This document shows, piece by piece, positions 1-13,189 of a stretch of DNA of 64,000 nucleotides. The notes below the pieces were generated by a model. It ran no database searches and was not told the origin of the DNA. It saw nothing but the letters and a program-made list of their open reading frames with translations. The first letter of the stretch is position 1. Every line of letters begins with the position of its first letter. Both the position numbers and the translations under genes were made by a program. Source of the DNA: Gymnopilus junonius (lineage: Eukaryota > Basidiomycota > Agaricomycetes > Agaricales > Galerinaceae); contig JADNYJ010000091.1 of assembly GCA_015501075.1 (NCBI GenBank), forward strand, positions 94,181 through 158,180, given 5' to 3'.

Positions 1-1962
1 ACACCGTCGGCCAAAGTTGACCATGCACCTCTACTTAGCTTGAGCACATTCCGACTGTCGGGTATTCTACCCCATTTTTGTCTGTTTTCTCTGCTATAAA
101 ATTCCTCTTTTCCGGGAGAGAAATCGTTGAAGAGGGCTATATCAAGGTAAGCTTTCTGTATTACTTTGTATACGCCGAGATTAACCTCAATGACTAGTAT
201 CCTGGTCGGGTATGGAAGCTTCCGATGCTCGATGAATGGTTGGTTGTAGCCAACGGTCGTCAGAGGGTGGAAGATATCAGAAAAGCAAGTGAGGATCATC
301 TCTCTGGAATTAGAAGCAATCCTGTAGTACGCGTTTCGCCTCGTTTATTTTGAAATTGATTTTCATTGACACTTCCATTCTAGTTTTATCAGTGGGACTA
401 TACAGTTGGACCGGCTGTATCAGAAAATCCGTATCACATCAACATCGTCCGTGGGCCACTGACTCGAAATCTAGCCAACCAATTCGATGACATCCGCGAG
501 GAGATGATATTAGCGTTCAACGGCATGATTCCTTGCAAAGGACAAGGTGACGTCTTCTGATGTTTCAAAGCGGTTGTACTTCACTGACCCATTTCGTTTT
601 GAAAAATAGAATGGACGACTGTGCCAGTCTTCGAGGGTCTTATTGAAGTCATCTCTAGAATTACGACGCGCGCGTTTCTAGGACTTGATTTATGTCTGTC
701 CTTAAACGAACTCTACGCCTCACATCGTATCACTGATCCTTTTATGTTGAATTATCAGGTCGAAATGATGAATTTCGCAAGTTATGTGTGCAATCAACAA
801 TGGAGTTGGTCAAAGGGCGACTACTCCATCTATTTCCCAACCTTTTGCGACCGTAAGTTACCATACGACATTTTTAAGAGAGAAGGCCGGCTGTTAATTA
901 TTTCAACGAAAGGGTCTTGGGTAAACTGATTACAAATGTGGATGGTGTCCTAACAGGTATTGAAAAGCACATCGCACCAATAGTACATTCTAGATTGGAG
1001 GCGGAAAGGATACATGGTTCCGATTGGCCTGATAAACCAGTGAGCTTCAGCGTTGTCATTTTGTGATACGACGCCGAAACGCGTTATATTGTCAAAGAAT
1101 GACTTGATTACCTGGTTACTTGACGCTGCCAAGGCATCTGGGGAAGAACAGACAGTTCGTAACATTGCAAAACGTATAGTAGTATTTAGCTTCGCCTCCA
1201 CATATTCTTCTGCAGTCGTGAGTGTTAACCTTACGATTATTATTCTAGTAAGTCTGACCTACTTCACGCAGGCCTTCGCGCAGGCATTATATATGATATC
1301 CGAAAGACCCGAATATATTCAACCTCTCCGTGAAGAGGTTGATTCGGTTATACGCGAAGAAGGTTGGACAAAGGCTGCCGTTGGTCAGCTATACAAGATC
1401 GATAGCTTTTTCCGCGAGACACAACGGTTTAATGGACTTGGTCTAGGTCTGTTTTCCTTCTTCCAGCTTCCTGTCAGTAAGTTAGATTTATTCTGTTAGT
1501 CCTCATGAGTAGGCGTGTCATGAAAGACTTCACATTCTCTGACGGGACTTTTGTCCCTGCAGGAACTCACCTTTGCGTTAACTCATGGGGTAATCACAGG
1601 GACGACGAATATTACCGGTCTGCCGACATCTTTGACGGATTCCGCTTTTCTCGTGAGGATCCTGCTGAACAACCGCTCATGGCTACTCCGACCTTAGATT
1701 ATAATGCATTTGGACATGGAAGACCAGCTTGGTACGTCGAGCCTGTTTTCTCATTTCAAACTTCCAAGAATATTAAAAATGTAAGTTTAGTCCAGGACGC
1801 TTCTTCGCCGTCGCTGAGTTGAAGATGATGTTGGGATATATATTGACAACTTACGACTTCAAGCTCGCATACGGTTGTCAGCACAAGATGCAGTGGCTTG
1901 AGTCAAAGGTCATTCCGGATAAAAACATCAGAATGATGTTTCGGAAGAAGCAGTCGGTGTAG
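1..1962 (+). CDS. Cytochrome P450, 5'-truncated by window edge (copy 1)
   Basis: A haem-thiolate monooxygenase expected to be ER-anchored. The N-terminal anchor lies outside the window. The first visible exon is 39-146, followed by 198-326, 384-546, 610-693 and 759-852, more exons, 1500-1731, and 1791-1962 with the stop. The ExxR signature (FFRETQR) is near 1410. The haem-binding loop FGHGRPACPGR is created by splicing across intron 1732-1790, which rebuilds the Cys ligand codon from both sides. The frame stays open through all the introns checked. The sequence resembles basidiomycete P450s annotated as ent-kaurene-oxidase-like (CYP512-type); that subfamily name is a guess from overall resemblance. 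The substrate cannot be inferred. It is a clear paralog of the P450 at 9035-11081, sharing intron positions and a 36-codon exon. Confidence 0.88.
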
Positions 1963-2590
1963 GATTTACACTGAAGCTTAGGATTCAGTCTGCTACTTTT
2001 TGCAAGAGAAGATACTTATGTATGTATTTCGAAAGCGATCAATATATATGTAATGCAAATCCGGGATTATGGTATAACCTAGTCATAATCATATCTCTCT
2101 GTTCGAATAGTATATCTAACACAATTCCAGCCCTGAATCTGTTTATTCCGTACTAATAAGTCCAGCAGGCAAAGGCAAACATCTCGGAATTTAATTCATC
2201 ATACGCAAATGAACATGAACATGAAGTCATGAGATAGTAGTATTGTACTAGACAAATGTAACATAGCAAGAGGTCAACCCGAAATTACGACAAGAAATTC
2301 ATAAGAATGTTGTTGACGATGTTAGAATACCGCAGGTTACCAAACCCGAAGAAGAAGCACGGATAATACAATACAAAGCAATTAACAATGCTGAAAACTT
2401 CCAATGTGACGAAAAAAGAATCGAGATGGGAAAGAGTGTCCGTCTAGAAGAAGAATGCAGCCACTAGCGTAAGAATATCGAAGGAAGATGCGTATATGAT
2501 CATATATCAAAAAAGGCAAGAAAAGCAGCTAAATACCTCTAGAATGTGACATCTTCCTGAAATAAATTATACTAATTACCTCACTTCCCT

Positions 2591-4405
2591 TCACCGCTCA
2601 GGGAAAACCAACCTTTCCTGGGACTTATCAACCTCATCAAATGTCCCAGCAGCAGTACTGCTGACTCCATCAGGATCAACCTCACTGCCCCATACAAAAT
2701 TTTCTCCATCAGGATCAATGAGACCCATCCTCGGCATCATGTCGCCACTACGATCACCACGCTGGCGCTGAATCTCCCTTTCCCTCTCACGCTCCCAAGC
2801 TCCTATCACCTGTTGTTGATAGAACGATGCAGGTGAAGACGACGTGGACGAAGACGACGAGGATGACGACACGGATAGAAGGGCAGGGTAGAGCGTAGGC
2901 CTCCTAATAGGTGCATGCGGGTATGGCCTTGAAATCTGAGAATGGACATTGGCATTGTGTGTAGAAGTTGGAGAGCTGCTGTCTCCAATATCAGAAAGTG
3001 GGATAGGCGATGACGTCACTCCGCGGTCGAATATCATGGAAGGCATAGCAGAGCTCGAGTCGCTCTCTGGCCCTGGCCGGGGTGTGTGAGACGCAAGGAA
3101 GTTCCTATCCAGCGGCTGAGGCCTTGGCCTAGCCGGGAGCCACACTTCGACGGGTTCTTCAATGTCAATGTCGTCTTCCGAAAGATACTCAGCAGCTGGT
3201 TCATCCGCAACCACACCCTGGCAGAAGGTAGCGCAGGCGAAGACACGAGATCAGCGATAAATCCGAAGAAACAGATGCGTTGGAGTATAACCTACGCCGC
3301 CTGGTGCCATTGCCACTGGGTCTGCACGTGATTTTGGTGAAGGGAATTCATAGGATGGGGTGGAAGTGACGGCACTAGAGAAGAAGGTGTAGATGGCCCG
3401 TTCGTCATGGTCAGATTCTGATCGAGACGTGGATGATGGAAGCCGGAATGGAGGACCTTCTGGTCCGTGGAGGCGGTTTGAGGGGCCGGAGCTGGTGTCA
3501 TTTCGGGACTGGAATTTGTCTGCATGTGCAGAGGAGAAGAATGCATCTGCCGCAGATTTGCATGGTAAATAGCGAATGCCGAGCGGATTTCCGCTGTAAA
3601 TTACGAGTCAGCGTAAGTCGCGTGAATCGGTGATAAGGTTAAACGACTAACCATACAGCGCAGCCTATACCCTCCCTCACGCAACCACAAGCACTGTTCA
3701 AATCTTAGCAGCTTCACGCGTATCGAAATAGCTAGCGTCCAGAGGCACGACAGTGTCAGATGCCGAGCCTAGGGCAGTCCACACTCCAGAGCGAGGACGA
3801 GGTGCGGCGCGAATGTGGACGAGGCTTCCACATCCCGTGCTCCGATTTAGGTCCTCCTTTTCCCTTTCTTTGCCAAGGCGATCAACGTTGTCCGGATATA
3901 GAGGCAAGACAGAAGGCTTGAATGGCTCTATGTCGTCCGACGACCCAAATTCATAGATTCTAGCACCACATACGAGGCTATACGCATAGTCCTCTGGAGC
4001 GCCCTCCCGCTGCGTGGAAGGTATGGTAGACGAACCTGACTCATACGGGTCGTACCTCCTGGCTGAGCGCTGTCGTCTGCGTGCAGGCATGTGGTGAACG
4101 AGGTCAAAGTCTGCATCCCATGGGGCCACAGCTCTATCGACAACTACGACATTGTGCACTCGGAAATGGTCTGGTGATAACGAATTTTGGTTTACTCCAA
4201 CCACAGCAGGGTCAATACGCATGGCTCCTCTACGCCGCAGGCGTGATGCCTCCCCTGTTCGGAGTAAATCTGATAGTACAATAGAATCATCCGCATCTAT
4301 AAGTTGTGGTGAGGCGGTCGATGATGAAGATGATGAAGATGACGAGGAAGACGAAGACGACCGTCTCCGGACTACATGTGTGTTTTGGGTGTATATTTGC
4401 GGCAT
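2591..4405 (-). CDS. Ser-rich, probably disordered protein of unknown function
   Basis: Three open minus-strand segments (4405-about 3718, 3593-about 3296, about 3217-2591) have protein-like composition and are separated by short introns, so I read them as one gene. The product starts MPQIYTQNTHVVRRR, runs into a serine tract encoded near 4320-4365, and contains a second serine tract near 2860. It also has many Pro, Asp and Arg residues and a highly charged stretch ending in FPER at the stop. There is no signal peptide, membrane helix or domain that I recognise. The second splice junction does not resolve cleanly in phase, so the exact model is uncertain. The composition suggests an intrinsically disordered nuclear or cytosolic protein, but this is inference only. 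Confidence 0.5.
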
Positions 4406-5936
4406 TTTGTTATAAAACTGCGGATATTAATGCAGAATGTCGTTAAAAGGTCGTAATAGAGATAAAATGCGTCAAAAGATAATGGAAAATGGCTGACTGA
4501 AATTGGTGGTGATGGTGAAAGTGCAAAGGTGCAGCAGCCGTTTTCCATGCACGAAATGCGTGTCTCCAACATTTAATTACATAATACTTTATGCTATTTA
4601 CTTGTATTTATTGCTATGTACCTCTCACCGTCCCTCTTGTTGACTTACTTAAGTCTTAATCTCTTGGACAGACTCTCACAGGCATTGAATCTCGATGTAT
4701 CTGATGCTCCCTAAGGACTACAGCGGCCAGCATCGCACTTATTCGTCGATAACTCTTTGCCCTAGGTTTTCCTTCATAACCGAGTCGGATGGCTGTTTAT
4801 ATCAATTCGAGATTCACGGAAACCTGGAAAATCTGCAACTCGAAAGTTCTTGTACTTGCCTGCCGTTCTGCACATGCACAATTGAATAGGCGCTGAAACA
4901 AGCCCGGGTCGAAGCCGTGGAATGTCGACTACATTAAAATCGTCACATGAACCTTGCATTTGGTCTTCCCATGATCTATTTTTGACTGCACAAGAAAGAT
5001 GCCCCTTCTAACATCTCTTGATCTGCTGTACCGGGCCCGTTCCTTCAATTTAGTTGAAGCTTTGCCCGAAGGAACTGGACTGTAAGATACCTCCCCATGG
5101 AGCCTCGAGGTATGAAAATACACGTCCACATGATCAACATTAGTTCTGATCTCTATTTATGTCTTCGTACTGCTCTTCTCAACTCAATTATTCCATCTCA
5201 TCGAGACTTGGTACATGTTTCCCATGTATCTGCCGAGAGGCGAAGTTCCTTGCCTTTTCCGATATGCTATTTTCATTCTGCCAGAAGGTCATCCTTTATA
5301 GGCTAATTGTAGTGGGTAAGAAAAAGAACGACTATTGCATTGCATCCAATGGTACGTGCTTGATTTATCAACTCATATAGATACTTTTTATGAATCTACA
5401 TGCTCACGATTCAGGTCAGAGACCACATTTGCATGGTGTCAACGCATGCGGAATCCATATGGCACAGGGTTCAATTGCAGCATTGGAGCGCCCGGAAATT
5501 CGATTCTTCTACAATTCAAATGCATTGACTGCGGCGTCAAAGCGTGGCCGAGAATTTAAATGTAACCACTCTCATGAAAGCATGCCTCACCATCCATATT
5601 GCCACCCTTGTTCCTTTCCTTCCTCATAGCATTATGTTTATCATTGAAAATACGGAAACACTGTGGCAGTGAGTTCATGACTCACGGTGATGTTTTTTTT
5701 TTCATTCTTCCTGCCTAATGTCGTTCCTCAGAAATGAGTCGGAATCTGGTCGGCTTACGGCGCGAGTCTCTGATTTATCTCAAACTTTATTTGACATTGA
5801 AATTGAATAATTTAGGGCTCCTGCTGATTCATCGATAACTATAGCGCCCAAGTATGTCCCTTGACTTCTGACTCCCTTCCTTACCTTCCCTGGCCGCACG
5901 AACTGATCCTCTCTCTTTTCGAGAGTGCCTGCACTT
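4406..5936. other. Intergenic, no supported gene
   Basis: Only short open frames on both strands without domain-like composition. Nothing is supported here apart from the likely upstream region of the caspase-like gene. Confidence 0.5.
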
Positions 5937-8289
5937 ATGAATCGGACAAAGATTGACGAACATGTTAAATATGCTCTCAATTTGCCCTTGGTGCCCGACA
6001 CCGTCCGGCAATTTCTGGGTTACTCAGATGTCGGTCGTTCCACTGACATCGATAACGACCCTACTTCGACGCCAGCCTTCAAGTTAGTTTGATTTTTCTC
6101 ATGGCCTTTCCGTGATTGCATTCTTACTTTTTCAGTCCTCGACCCCGTATGCATGCCCTACTCATCGGAATTGACCAGTACAAGTCGCAAGGCATAACGG
6201 CGCTTAGAGGAGCTGAGGCTGATGCGCTTCGTTTCAAGGGGTACCTCGAGAATGACTTGAAAGTTCGGACAGACCAAATCGATCTTATCTTGGGCAAAAG
6301 GGCTACTCGGTCGGAGATCATAGATGCATTTAAACGACTGGCCAATAACGAACGCATCCAACGCGATGACCCTATTTTCATATTTTTCGCTGGACATGGA
6401 AGCGAGTTCCCCACTCCGAATACGTTAAGCGGAAGAGGATTTGGAAGCAGGATTGAGGTGTTACTTCCGTTTGATTACTACCATAAAGAGCCATCTAACC
6501 GGCAAGGCATGTCGGCAAACCAAGTGGAAGTAGCCAGTATTCCTGACTTTGTCATCGGAGCATTGATCAACCAGATTGCAAATAAGAAGGGCAATAATAT
6601 TGTGAGTTAACCTTACTTCCAGTCTTTCGCATCTGACAAGCTCAACTTAGACTGTCGTTTTTGATTGTTGCCATTCAGCATCTGGTACTAGGGATTCTGT
6701 TTCTTCAGCATTTGAGGATGACGATTTTCAATGCGCTCGTTCAGTAGACCTTGGCAGGAGTTCTTACAATCCCCAAATTGATGAAGAAATTCTGTCCCAG
6801 GATGAGACCAGGGCCATTGATTGGGGTTCGAGATATGCGCTAGGTGGCTCGAATTCGCACATTCTACTTGCTGCCTGTGGACAAGCAGAGAAAGCCTACG
6901 AATCTCATGGCTTAGGCAATTTCACCGCTGCATTGACCAAGCTGCTCCACAAGACTTCTCCTGACGAGCTGAGATATTGTGACATCCTGTCCAAAATGGA
7001 TCGCATTTGGAAGTGAGCACTTCGCTATCACGGTCAGCGTCTTGAACATTTGTATTTAACAAAACATTTACAGCCAGCATCCACAATGTGAAGGCAAGAA
7101 TCGTGAAAGATTTCTCTTCGACCGTAAAATACAGCGTCTAGGCCCAAAATGTTACCAAATCGCATTTGAGGATCCCTCAGGACAGCTCGTAGTGGAGGCA
7201 GGGTCTATAAATGGCGTCGTCGTCGGTAGCGAGTTCACAACCATAGCAGACAAAGATCAAAAGCCAGTCGTACTGACAGTGAAATCGGTGTATCAATTTA
7301 CATCGGTCTTGCATTGTCCAACTCCTGCTTACATCCCAAAGCCGTTTACTACAGCTTTGCTGACCAGGATTGGGCGCCAGGAAGACTTCCGACTCTATGT
7401 AGCTCCGCAAGACCCATTTTACACCCTGTTCCGGATGCTCGTCAAAGACGCACAGTACGCTCCGACATTCTTATTAAAGGATATCCTCCTTGTCGAGAAT
7501 CGGAAAGGCGCACATCTTAGCGCTCATCAAATACGCTCTGAGGTTGTTTTCGAGCTCCTGGATGAAAGCGCTACCAGGTATGGCTTCTCCCACCGATATA
7601 AGACCATCGATGCCAGGGACATCGCTTTTTTGGCTCGCTTCCTTGGCCATGCTGGGCATTTTTTCCGTACATTGAACCGTGCTAAAGGGCTTAATCTAGT
7701 CAACAAACTCGGTATTGAATTTTTTGAATTAGAGGAATACGAAGACAATGAAGATGGAGGACTCATGCTACGTCCAGTCGATGGGCACCGAAATTTTTAC
7801 CAGAACGGCGTTATTGATTTCGTGCCCAATCCAAATGTCCCCTGTGGCATCAAAGTCGTGAATAGTAGTAAATACGATCTTTATGCGTATCTGTTTTATT
7901 TCGACTGCAGTGACCTTAGCATTGGTGAGCCTGTTTTTTACGTATGGCCAGAACATTGTGTTAACATGATTTTATCTGTAGCAATATACAACGAAGCAGG
8001 CCCTATGGCAAGCTACAACGTGGATCCCAACCTAAAAGCTGCCACTGCTCTTACCTTTGGCTATGGCTCTGGCGGTGCTCCCGCGTTAACGTATCACGTA
8101 CCCGAGCATCAGGAAATGGACTTCGGCTTTCTGAAGTTGTTTGTTTCCAACAAGGCCATTGATCTCTCACATGTCGTTCAAAGTTCCCCATTCAACTCCG
8201 AGTTAGATCGAGCACTGATCATGACTCAAAGGAAGTCTTACGATTTTTGGGCTAGCATCACGGTTCCCATTATTCAGCGCATGGGATAG
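5937..8289 (+). CDS. Caspase-like (peptidase C14 / metacaspase-type) domain protein
   Basis: Exons 5937-6082, 6136-6601, 6651-7012 and 7074-8289 join in phase into 729 codons. After about 50 residues the caspase fold begins with HALLIGIDQY. The catalytic His lies in FFAGHG (about residue 135) and the catalytic Cys in VFDCCHSASG (about residue 211), each at the end of its usual beta-strand. The p20-like region also has the acidic strand and the HILLAACGQAEKAYE segment typical of basidiomycete caspase-domain proteins. The following 370-residue C-terminal part has no motif that I recognise and makes the protein about twice the length of a plain type I metacaspase. A Cys peptidase is well supported. 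Arg/Lys versus Asp specificity and any role in programmed cell death are not. It lies between two P450 paralogs. Confidence 0.9.
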
Positions 8290-9034
8290 TTCAACCCTCT
8301 GTACGAATTCTCGTACACGGTGAATCTGGTTACCAGTCGGATGCATTTTTAGCCAAATCATTGCCGCTTCCCTTGACCTCCTTCAGGCGATGATGTTTAA
8401 AAGTGATGTTTGGTTACCATGATCTTTGGATTTCTCATTTGTATTTTTATGTCCCCATCGCTCTATAAGTAAACATGCTCTCCATGTTTATCTAGATTTA
8501 CCTATCTGCATGTTCGCTTCCTTCCTCTCGCTCGTGACATCAAAATATCGTCCTGGACTTACATATTCTGGCGATGATCCCAGATCTAAAGGCACGAAGA
8601 TATTTCTCATGTAAAATAACGGCAGGGACTGAGGTGTACGTGCACGGACCATTGTGGTACCTATAGTAATTGTTTCCGTTCCTTTTCTTCTCTCATGATC
8701 AAAGCGCGTCCGGTTTAAAAATAGTTTGTCGCGTCGCGTCCTAGTAAGTAAGCACGTGGTCCCAATGCGCAAATGTTTCGCCAAGTCTGAGTCTGGAACA
8801 TCGCAATGATCGCATCTCCGAGACCTTGTATTCTTAGCGGCACCCAGCCTTCCGGCGATTATACGAATTGTAGCCAGCAGCTGTAGGTAAATATTGGCTA
8901 GTCTTTCATTCTGGATGTCATCCGACATGTACAGCTGACGTCTCACCAGGGTCAATAGCTCGCTCCGGAAGCCGAATATGTAAAAATTCCAACGACATTT
9001 ACGACTCCCATTTGCACTCTTTAACTATTCCTTC
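8290..9034. other. Intergenic between caspase-like gene and P450 copy 2
   Basis: A 155-codon minus-strand frame (8488-8955) with a CDHC...H...C arrangement is present. It has no start context, introns or family resemblance that would support it as a gene. Confidence 0.4.
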
Positions 9035-11081
9035 ATGATGGAAATCATGTATATCTTCCTTGTAGGAGTGGTGTGTGTGGTATGTTACAAGCTTCTGTGG
9101 AATTCCAAGGTGAGCAGCCATATACCCTCCCGAGTCCTCCAGGTCATTAACCTCGTGGACCACCAGCTCGACCATATCCCAACCGTTGGTTATTCATCGC
9201 CTCTGCTTTTGTACATTTCTGCGTGGAGGTTCTTGGGCCACGCACGAGAGATTTTCCTAGAAGGATACCGTAAAGTGAGCAAGGACCAAAAGAGAACCAG
9301 CCCGGCACTAACGCCTCTTTCTTCCATTCGTCAAAAAAAGTACCCTAATCAGGTCTGGAAAGTGCCAACGTTCGAAGGATGGATCGTCATTGCGAATGGT
9401 AGTTCAAGGGTCGAAGATGTCAGCAAAGCCTCGGAGGAGCAGCTTAACACTAGTGACCATTTCGCGGAAGTGAGTTCATACTTGTTTCAGAAATTCTTCT
9501 TTCTATGTTCATGCACCCGCCTAGTTTTTGCAACTGGATTATACCCTAGGTCCAGAGGTGACGTGGAACCCCTACCACGTCAATGTGGTCCGGACGACCT
9601 TGACACGCAATATTCTGGCCCAATTTGATGAAATGTATCACGAGTTGGTGAATGCTTTTGACGATGCCTTGCCACGGGAGCTGTCCTCAGGTAAGCCGAG
9701 TATCTCCACCCTTCTTCTGGAGAACTAACTATAATTCTGCTCCAGACTGGGCCTCCGTACCCATCCTTGACGCTACTGTAGAATTAGAATCTAGGGTATC
9801 TGCGCGACTTGCTGTTGGTGCTCCCTTATGTGAGCTTGTCGCCTGGCAGTTTAGAGACAGATATCGGGTTCAACTCTGGAACAGGCTATGACAAAGAATA
9901 CCGAGCCATCTGTAGTCGCTCTGGAGTGTCACTAATGAAGGGAAGAATGCTCCGGTTTTTCCCAAAGTTTTTAAAGCCGTGAGTTATATCTATCTATGCC
10001 ATTTCTGCGCTCTTAATGTTCTCATACAGGCTTGCATCTAAACTCTTCGTTAATGTCCATGATGATATCAAGACAATGTCTAAGCTTCTTCGCCCTTTAA
10101 TTGACCACCGGCTGGAAGAGGAATCTATTCAGGGGACCCAGTGGCCTGGGAAACCGGTATTTCATTCTAAGCTTCATTTTGTCATATGCTCATGTCAAGA
10201 ATTATAGAATGATCTCTTGATGTGGATGCTGGATGAAGCAGGAAGACTGGGCGTTGAGAGGACGCCTCTGGATATTGCCACTAGAATGTACTTCATAGCC
10301 TTTGCTTCTCTTGACATATCAATGGTGTGTGAAACTTTACTTTTTTCCAGTTTGTTTCTCATTTCCTGGTTGATCAAAGATCTTTGTACTCGCCCTACAA
10401 GAGATCGCCAAGAAGCCCGAAAAATACCTTCAACCCCTACGTGACGAGGTAGAGGTTGTCGTCGGCGAGGAGGGTTGGAGCAAAGCTGCCGTCTCCAAGA
10501 TGTATAAGATGGATAGCTTCTTCAGAGAACTTCAACGATGTTACGATGTGGTCCTCCGTGCGTGATATTCCTGGCCCTCTTCTCCAGTGTTTCTTAGTAA
10601 GTATACAGTGCATTTGAGAAGAAAAGTTCAAAACGATTTCGTCTTCTCTGACGGGACGTTCGTGCCTGCAGGCGTAACGATCTGCGTCAACTCATATGGG
10701 TCGCATCACGACGAAACTTTGTTTCCTTTGCCAGAGACTTTTAACGGGTTCAGATTTGTGAAGGATGATAGCCAGGAGCAGACATTGATGACGAAGCCTA
10801 CGCTTGAGTATAATGTATTTGGCTATGGTAAGCGTGCTTGGTGAGTGCCATCGTGCTTACTTCTCTACATTTTTCTCAAGCACGTTTTTTGTTTTACTAG
10901 TCCTGGCCGTTTTAGCGCTGCATACCGTCTTAAGACGATGCTGGCACATGTTATTATGACATATGATTTCAAGCTGGAAGAGAGCACCAATGTTTCAGGA
11001 CGAAACGAGTTCAATGACCTTGTCATGACACCGGATAAAAAGGCGCAGATGTTATTCAGGCGGCGAAAGCAGGCAGTGTAA
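9035..11081 (+). CDS. Cytochrome P450 (copy 2), complete
   Basis: A membrane-bound haem monooxygenase. The start at 9035 opens a hydrophobic anchor (IMYIFLVGVVCVVCYKLL). Exon 1 is 9035-9109 and exon 2 is 9167-9274, the same 108-nt length as the matching exon of copy 1. Later exons carry the segments of the I-helix region, the ExxR motif (FFRELQR, near 10520), and DFVFSDGTFVPAG. The haem loop FGYGKRAC-PGR is completed across the intron that follows 10843. The last codon is at 11081. A TGA at 10562 is removed by a 51-nt intron (10558-10608) that restores phase. Intron positions match copy 1 throughout, so the two genes are duplicates. The family is probably the same CYP512-like group; the substrate is unknown. 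Confidence 0.9.
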
Positions 11082-11366
11082 ATGGGGGCTGCAAGTTCAT
11101 GTGACGCAGTGACATGTTTTGAACTACCTGTCCGTTTTCCGTGTTAAGGGTAATTCGGACTATCCCGCGAAACGCTTTACCTGTATGTGTGCTTGCCACC
11201 GAACTGTATCAAAACTGTATTCCAAAAATGTTAATTAACGCGTCGCGACGCGTCGTGCACGCGTCTTCCACGCACGTGCCGCAATTGAGCCTAAATTAGA
11301 TTTAACTGAAATGAAACCCAATTTCTTCTGCCACCTCACGACCAACCCTCACTTAACTCTGCTACC

Positions 11367-13054
11367 ATGTTCAATCTTAATAGCGAGGTCTATTTTGGTT
11401 CCCTTACACAAGCCGCGAAAGACCTAAGCGCAGCTGAAAATCGCGGCGGACCGATTCCAGCTAAATTTGACTTTTCGGTTCAGGAGGTATGTGCTGCGTG
11501 CAAGCAGAATATCACACCTCCCAAGAAGATCTTACGGTGTGCGGCGTGTAAAGCTGTTATATACTGTAGTAAAGAAGTGAGTACTTGCCATACTGGATGA
11601 TTTTATTTGATCCTGAAAGGAATACTTGTGCTAGTGTTCGGCGCGCGACTGGAAATACCCACAAGGACCGAATCAGTCCACTCATAAGCAACTTTGCTCA
11701 GACAATAAGGTGCTCGAATATTTTTTCGGCTCATTCATTTGTGAGCTTAGATTCGTTTTTATAATGGTAGAGGCATATGGAAAAGTTGCCTCAAACGCAG
11801 GCAATCATCAAAGCCTTCCCCTGGGGCCGTCTCGAATCCGATGGTTCCTTCAGTTTCGACGTCGCCAGAGGTCGTTTCGGAGTCCTTGGTGCATCGGGGT
11901 ACGGTTACTGGAGTCACCGTGGTGGGCCCAACCCACACTCTGAAAAAGGTGTAGCTGGTTTAGGGAACTCTCCTTATGCGGCCGAGCTTTTGAAAATGTT
12001 CAAGAGCTTTGATTATCTCGACGGGAAGGAATTGCTTGGGAAGAGACATCTTTCGGACGAGGAGGGATGGAAATTACCTCCCAAGTTTATCCCATATAGA
12101 AATTTCGAAGAGTCGTCTACGACGAGGCCCATGTTGGTTACCCGATTTGAAGGAGGAGTGGTTGATTGGGATACTTGGTATAAGTGGAGGAAGCTCTCAA
12201 AGGAATCTCCTGCTGCATTGCTCATGGATTATCCACTGAGCGTCTACCAATTGATCGTGAACTGTCTCAACTTGACTTCCCCAAAGGCTGGTCGGCCTAA
12301 CGATCGCGTTCCGTTGCATCTTCACCTTATTGGCGTCGAAGTTGAACTCAATTATCTGCCACTGTACGCCTGAACTCCATTATAGTTTTTTTACTGCCTG
12401 ATATCGACCTTGACTTTGCACAGATTCTCCGAACTGGCACTTCTTCTACCTTACCATGACATCAAATTGGTCCTATTCGGTGCTGCTGTAGCCAGGCTCG
12501 TAAAAGAAGCCACGAAATCTCCTGGCTCTCTCGCAACGAAATTACCAACATTCACGTACCAAGCTCCATCCGAATGTGGATCTGGAACAATATCCATATA
12601 CCTCCACTCTACCTCTGATAACTGGTCGGCTGCAGGACCAGAGTCAGCTTTAACTGCACATGGCGGCCGTCCAGATGCTCTCGTCGCATGCAATGCAGGT
12701 CTTGCATCATACCAGGAGTGGTTCCATGTTGTTCAAGCTGCTCATATACACCGCATACCATTTGCCACAACGGAGTATGCTGAACAATCGGCTGAGCATC
12801 AGAGAGCGGTGATCCCTTCGATGTTATCTGGAGCAGGCGCGCAGCCGAGGAAGATGGAAGAGTATGAGATTCGGCTGAATCCTTTCCAAAAGCCTGGGCA
12901 AAGGCCTATTCCGATGTACAGGTTGCCGAATGTTGTTAATGGGTTCACTCTAGTTGTATATAAGGACGAGGACAGCGTTGGAAAAAGGGAGAAAAATATG
13001 ACTGACGAGGCGGTTGAAGTTGAAAAGAAATTGGGGGAGATCAGTTTGGATTAA
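11367..13054 (+). CDS. MYND zinc-finger protein with MSS51-type C-terminal domain
   Basis: Exons 11367-11576, 11635-11709, 11771-12363 and 12424-13054 splice in phase to 502 codons. Residues about 47-95 form an MYND finger (CAAC, then CAAC, then YCSKEC, ending in HKQLC) whose last ligands come from exon 2. The C-terminal half (LHLIGVEVEL, ELALLLP, then GGRPDALVACNAGL and PFATTEYAEQS) is the pattern of the MSS51 C-terminal family. In yeast, MSS51 activates mitochondrial COX1 translation. Basidiomycetes have many MYND/MSS51_C proteins whose roles are unknown, and no clear mitochondrial presequence is visible here. A broken tandem copy follows immediately. Confidence 0.88.
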
Positions 13055-13189
13055 GACTCGGACTTTATCTCGGTGCCGTACATCTGCTTGTCGATGTAAC
13101 GATCTCTTTTCTAATCATTTTTCCATTGCTTTTGCAGACCGACAGCTGATGACTTGATTTTCTGCAAGAAGCATTGAACATGATCGATA

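Noticed and set aside
694..852. Apparent frame break in P450 copy 1
   Set aside because: A first reading suggested a lost base, but re-parsing exon 759-852 gave a continuous frame; no lesion.
8488..8955. 155-codon minus-strand frame with a CDHC-type pattern
   Set aside because: No homology, no start context and an isolated motif; likely chance.
10562..10564. In-frame TGA in P450 copy 2, apparently a pseudogene
   Set aside because: A 51-nt GT-AG intron (10558-10608) removes it and keeps phase, and copy 1 has an intron at the matching place.
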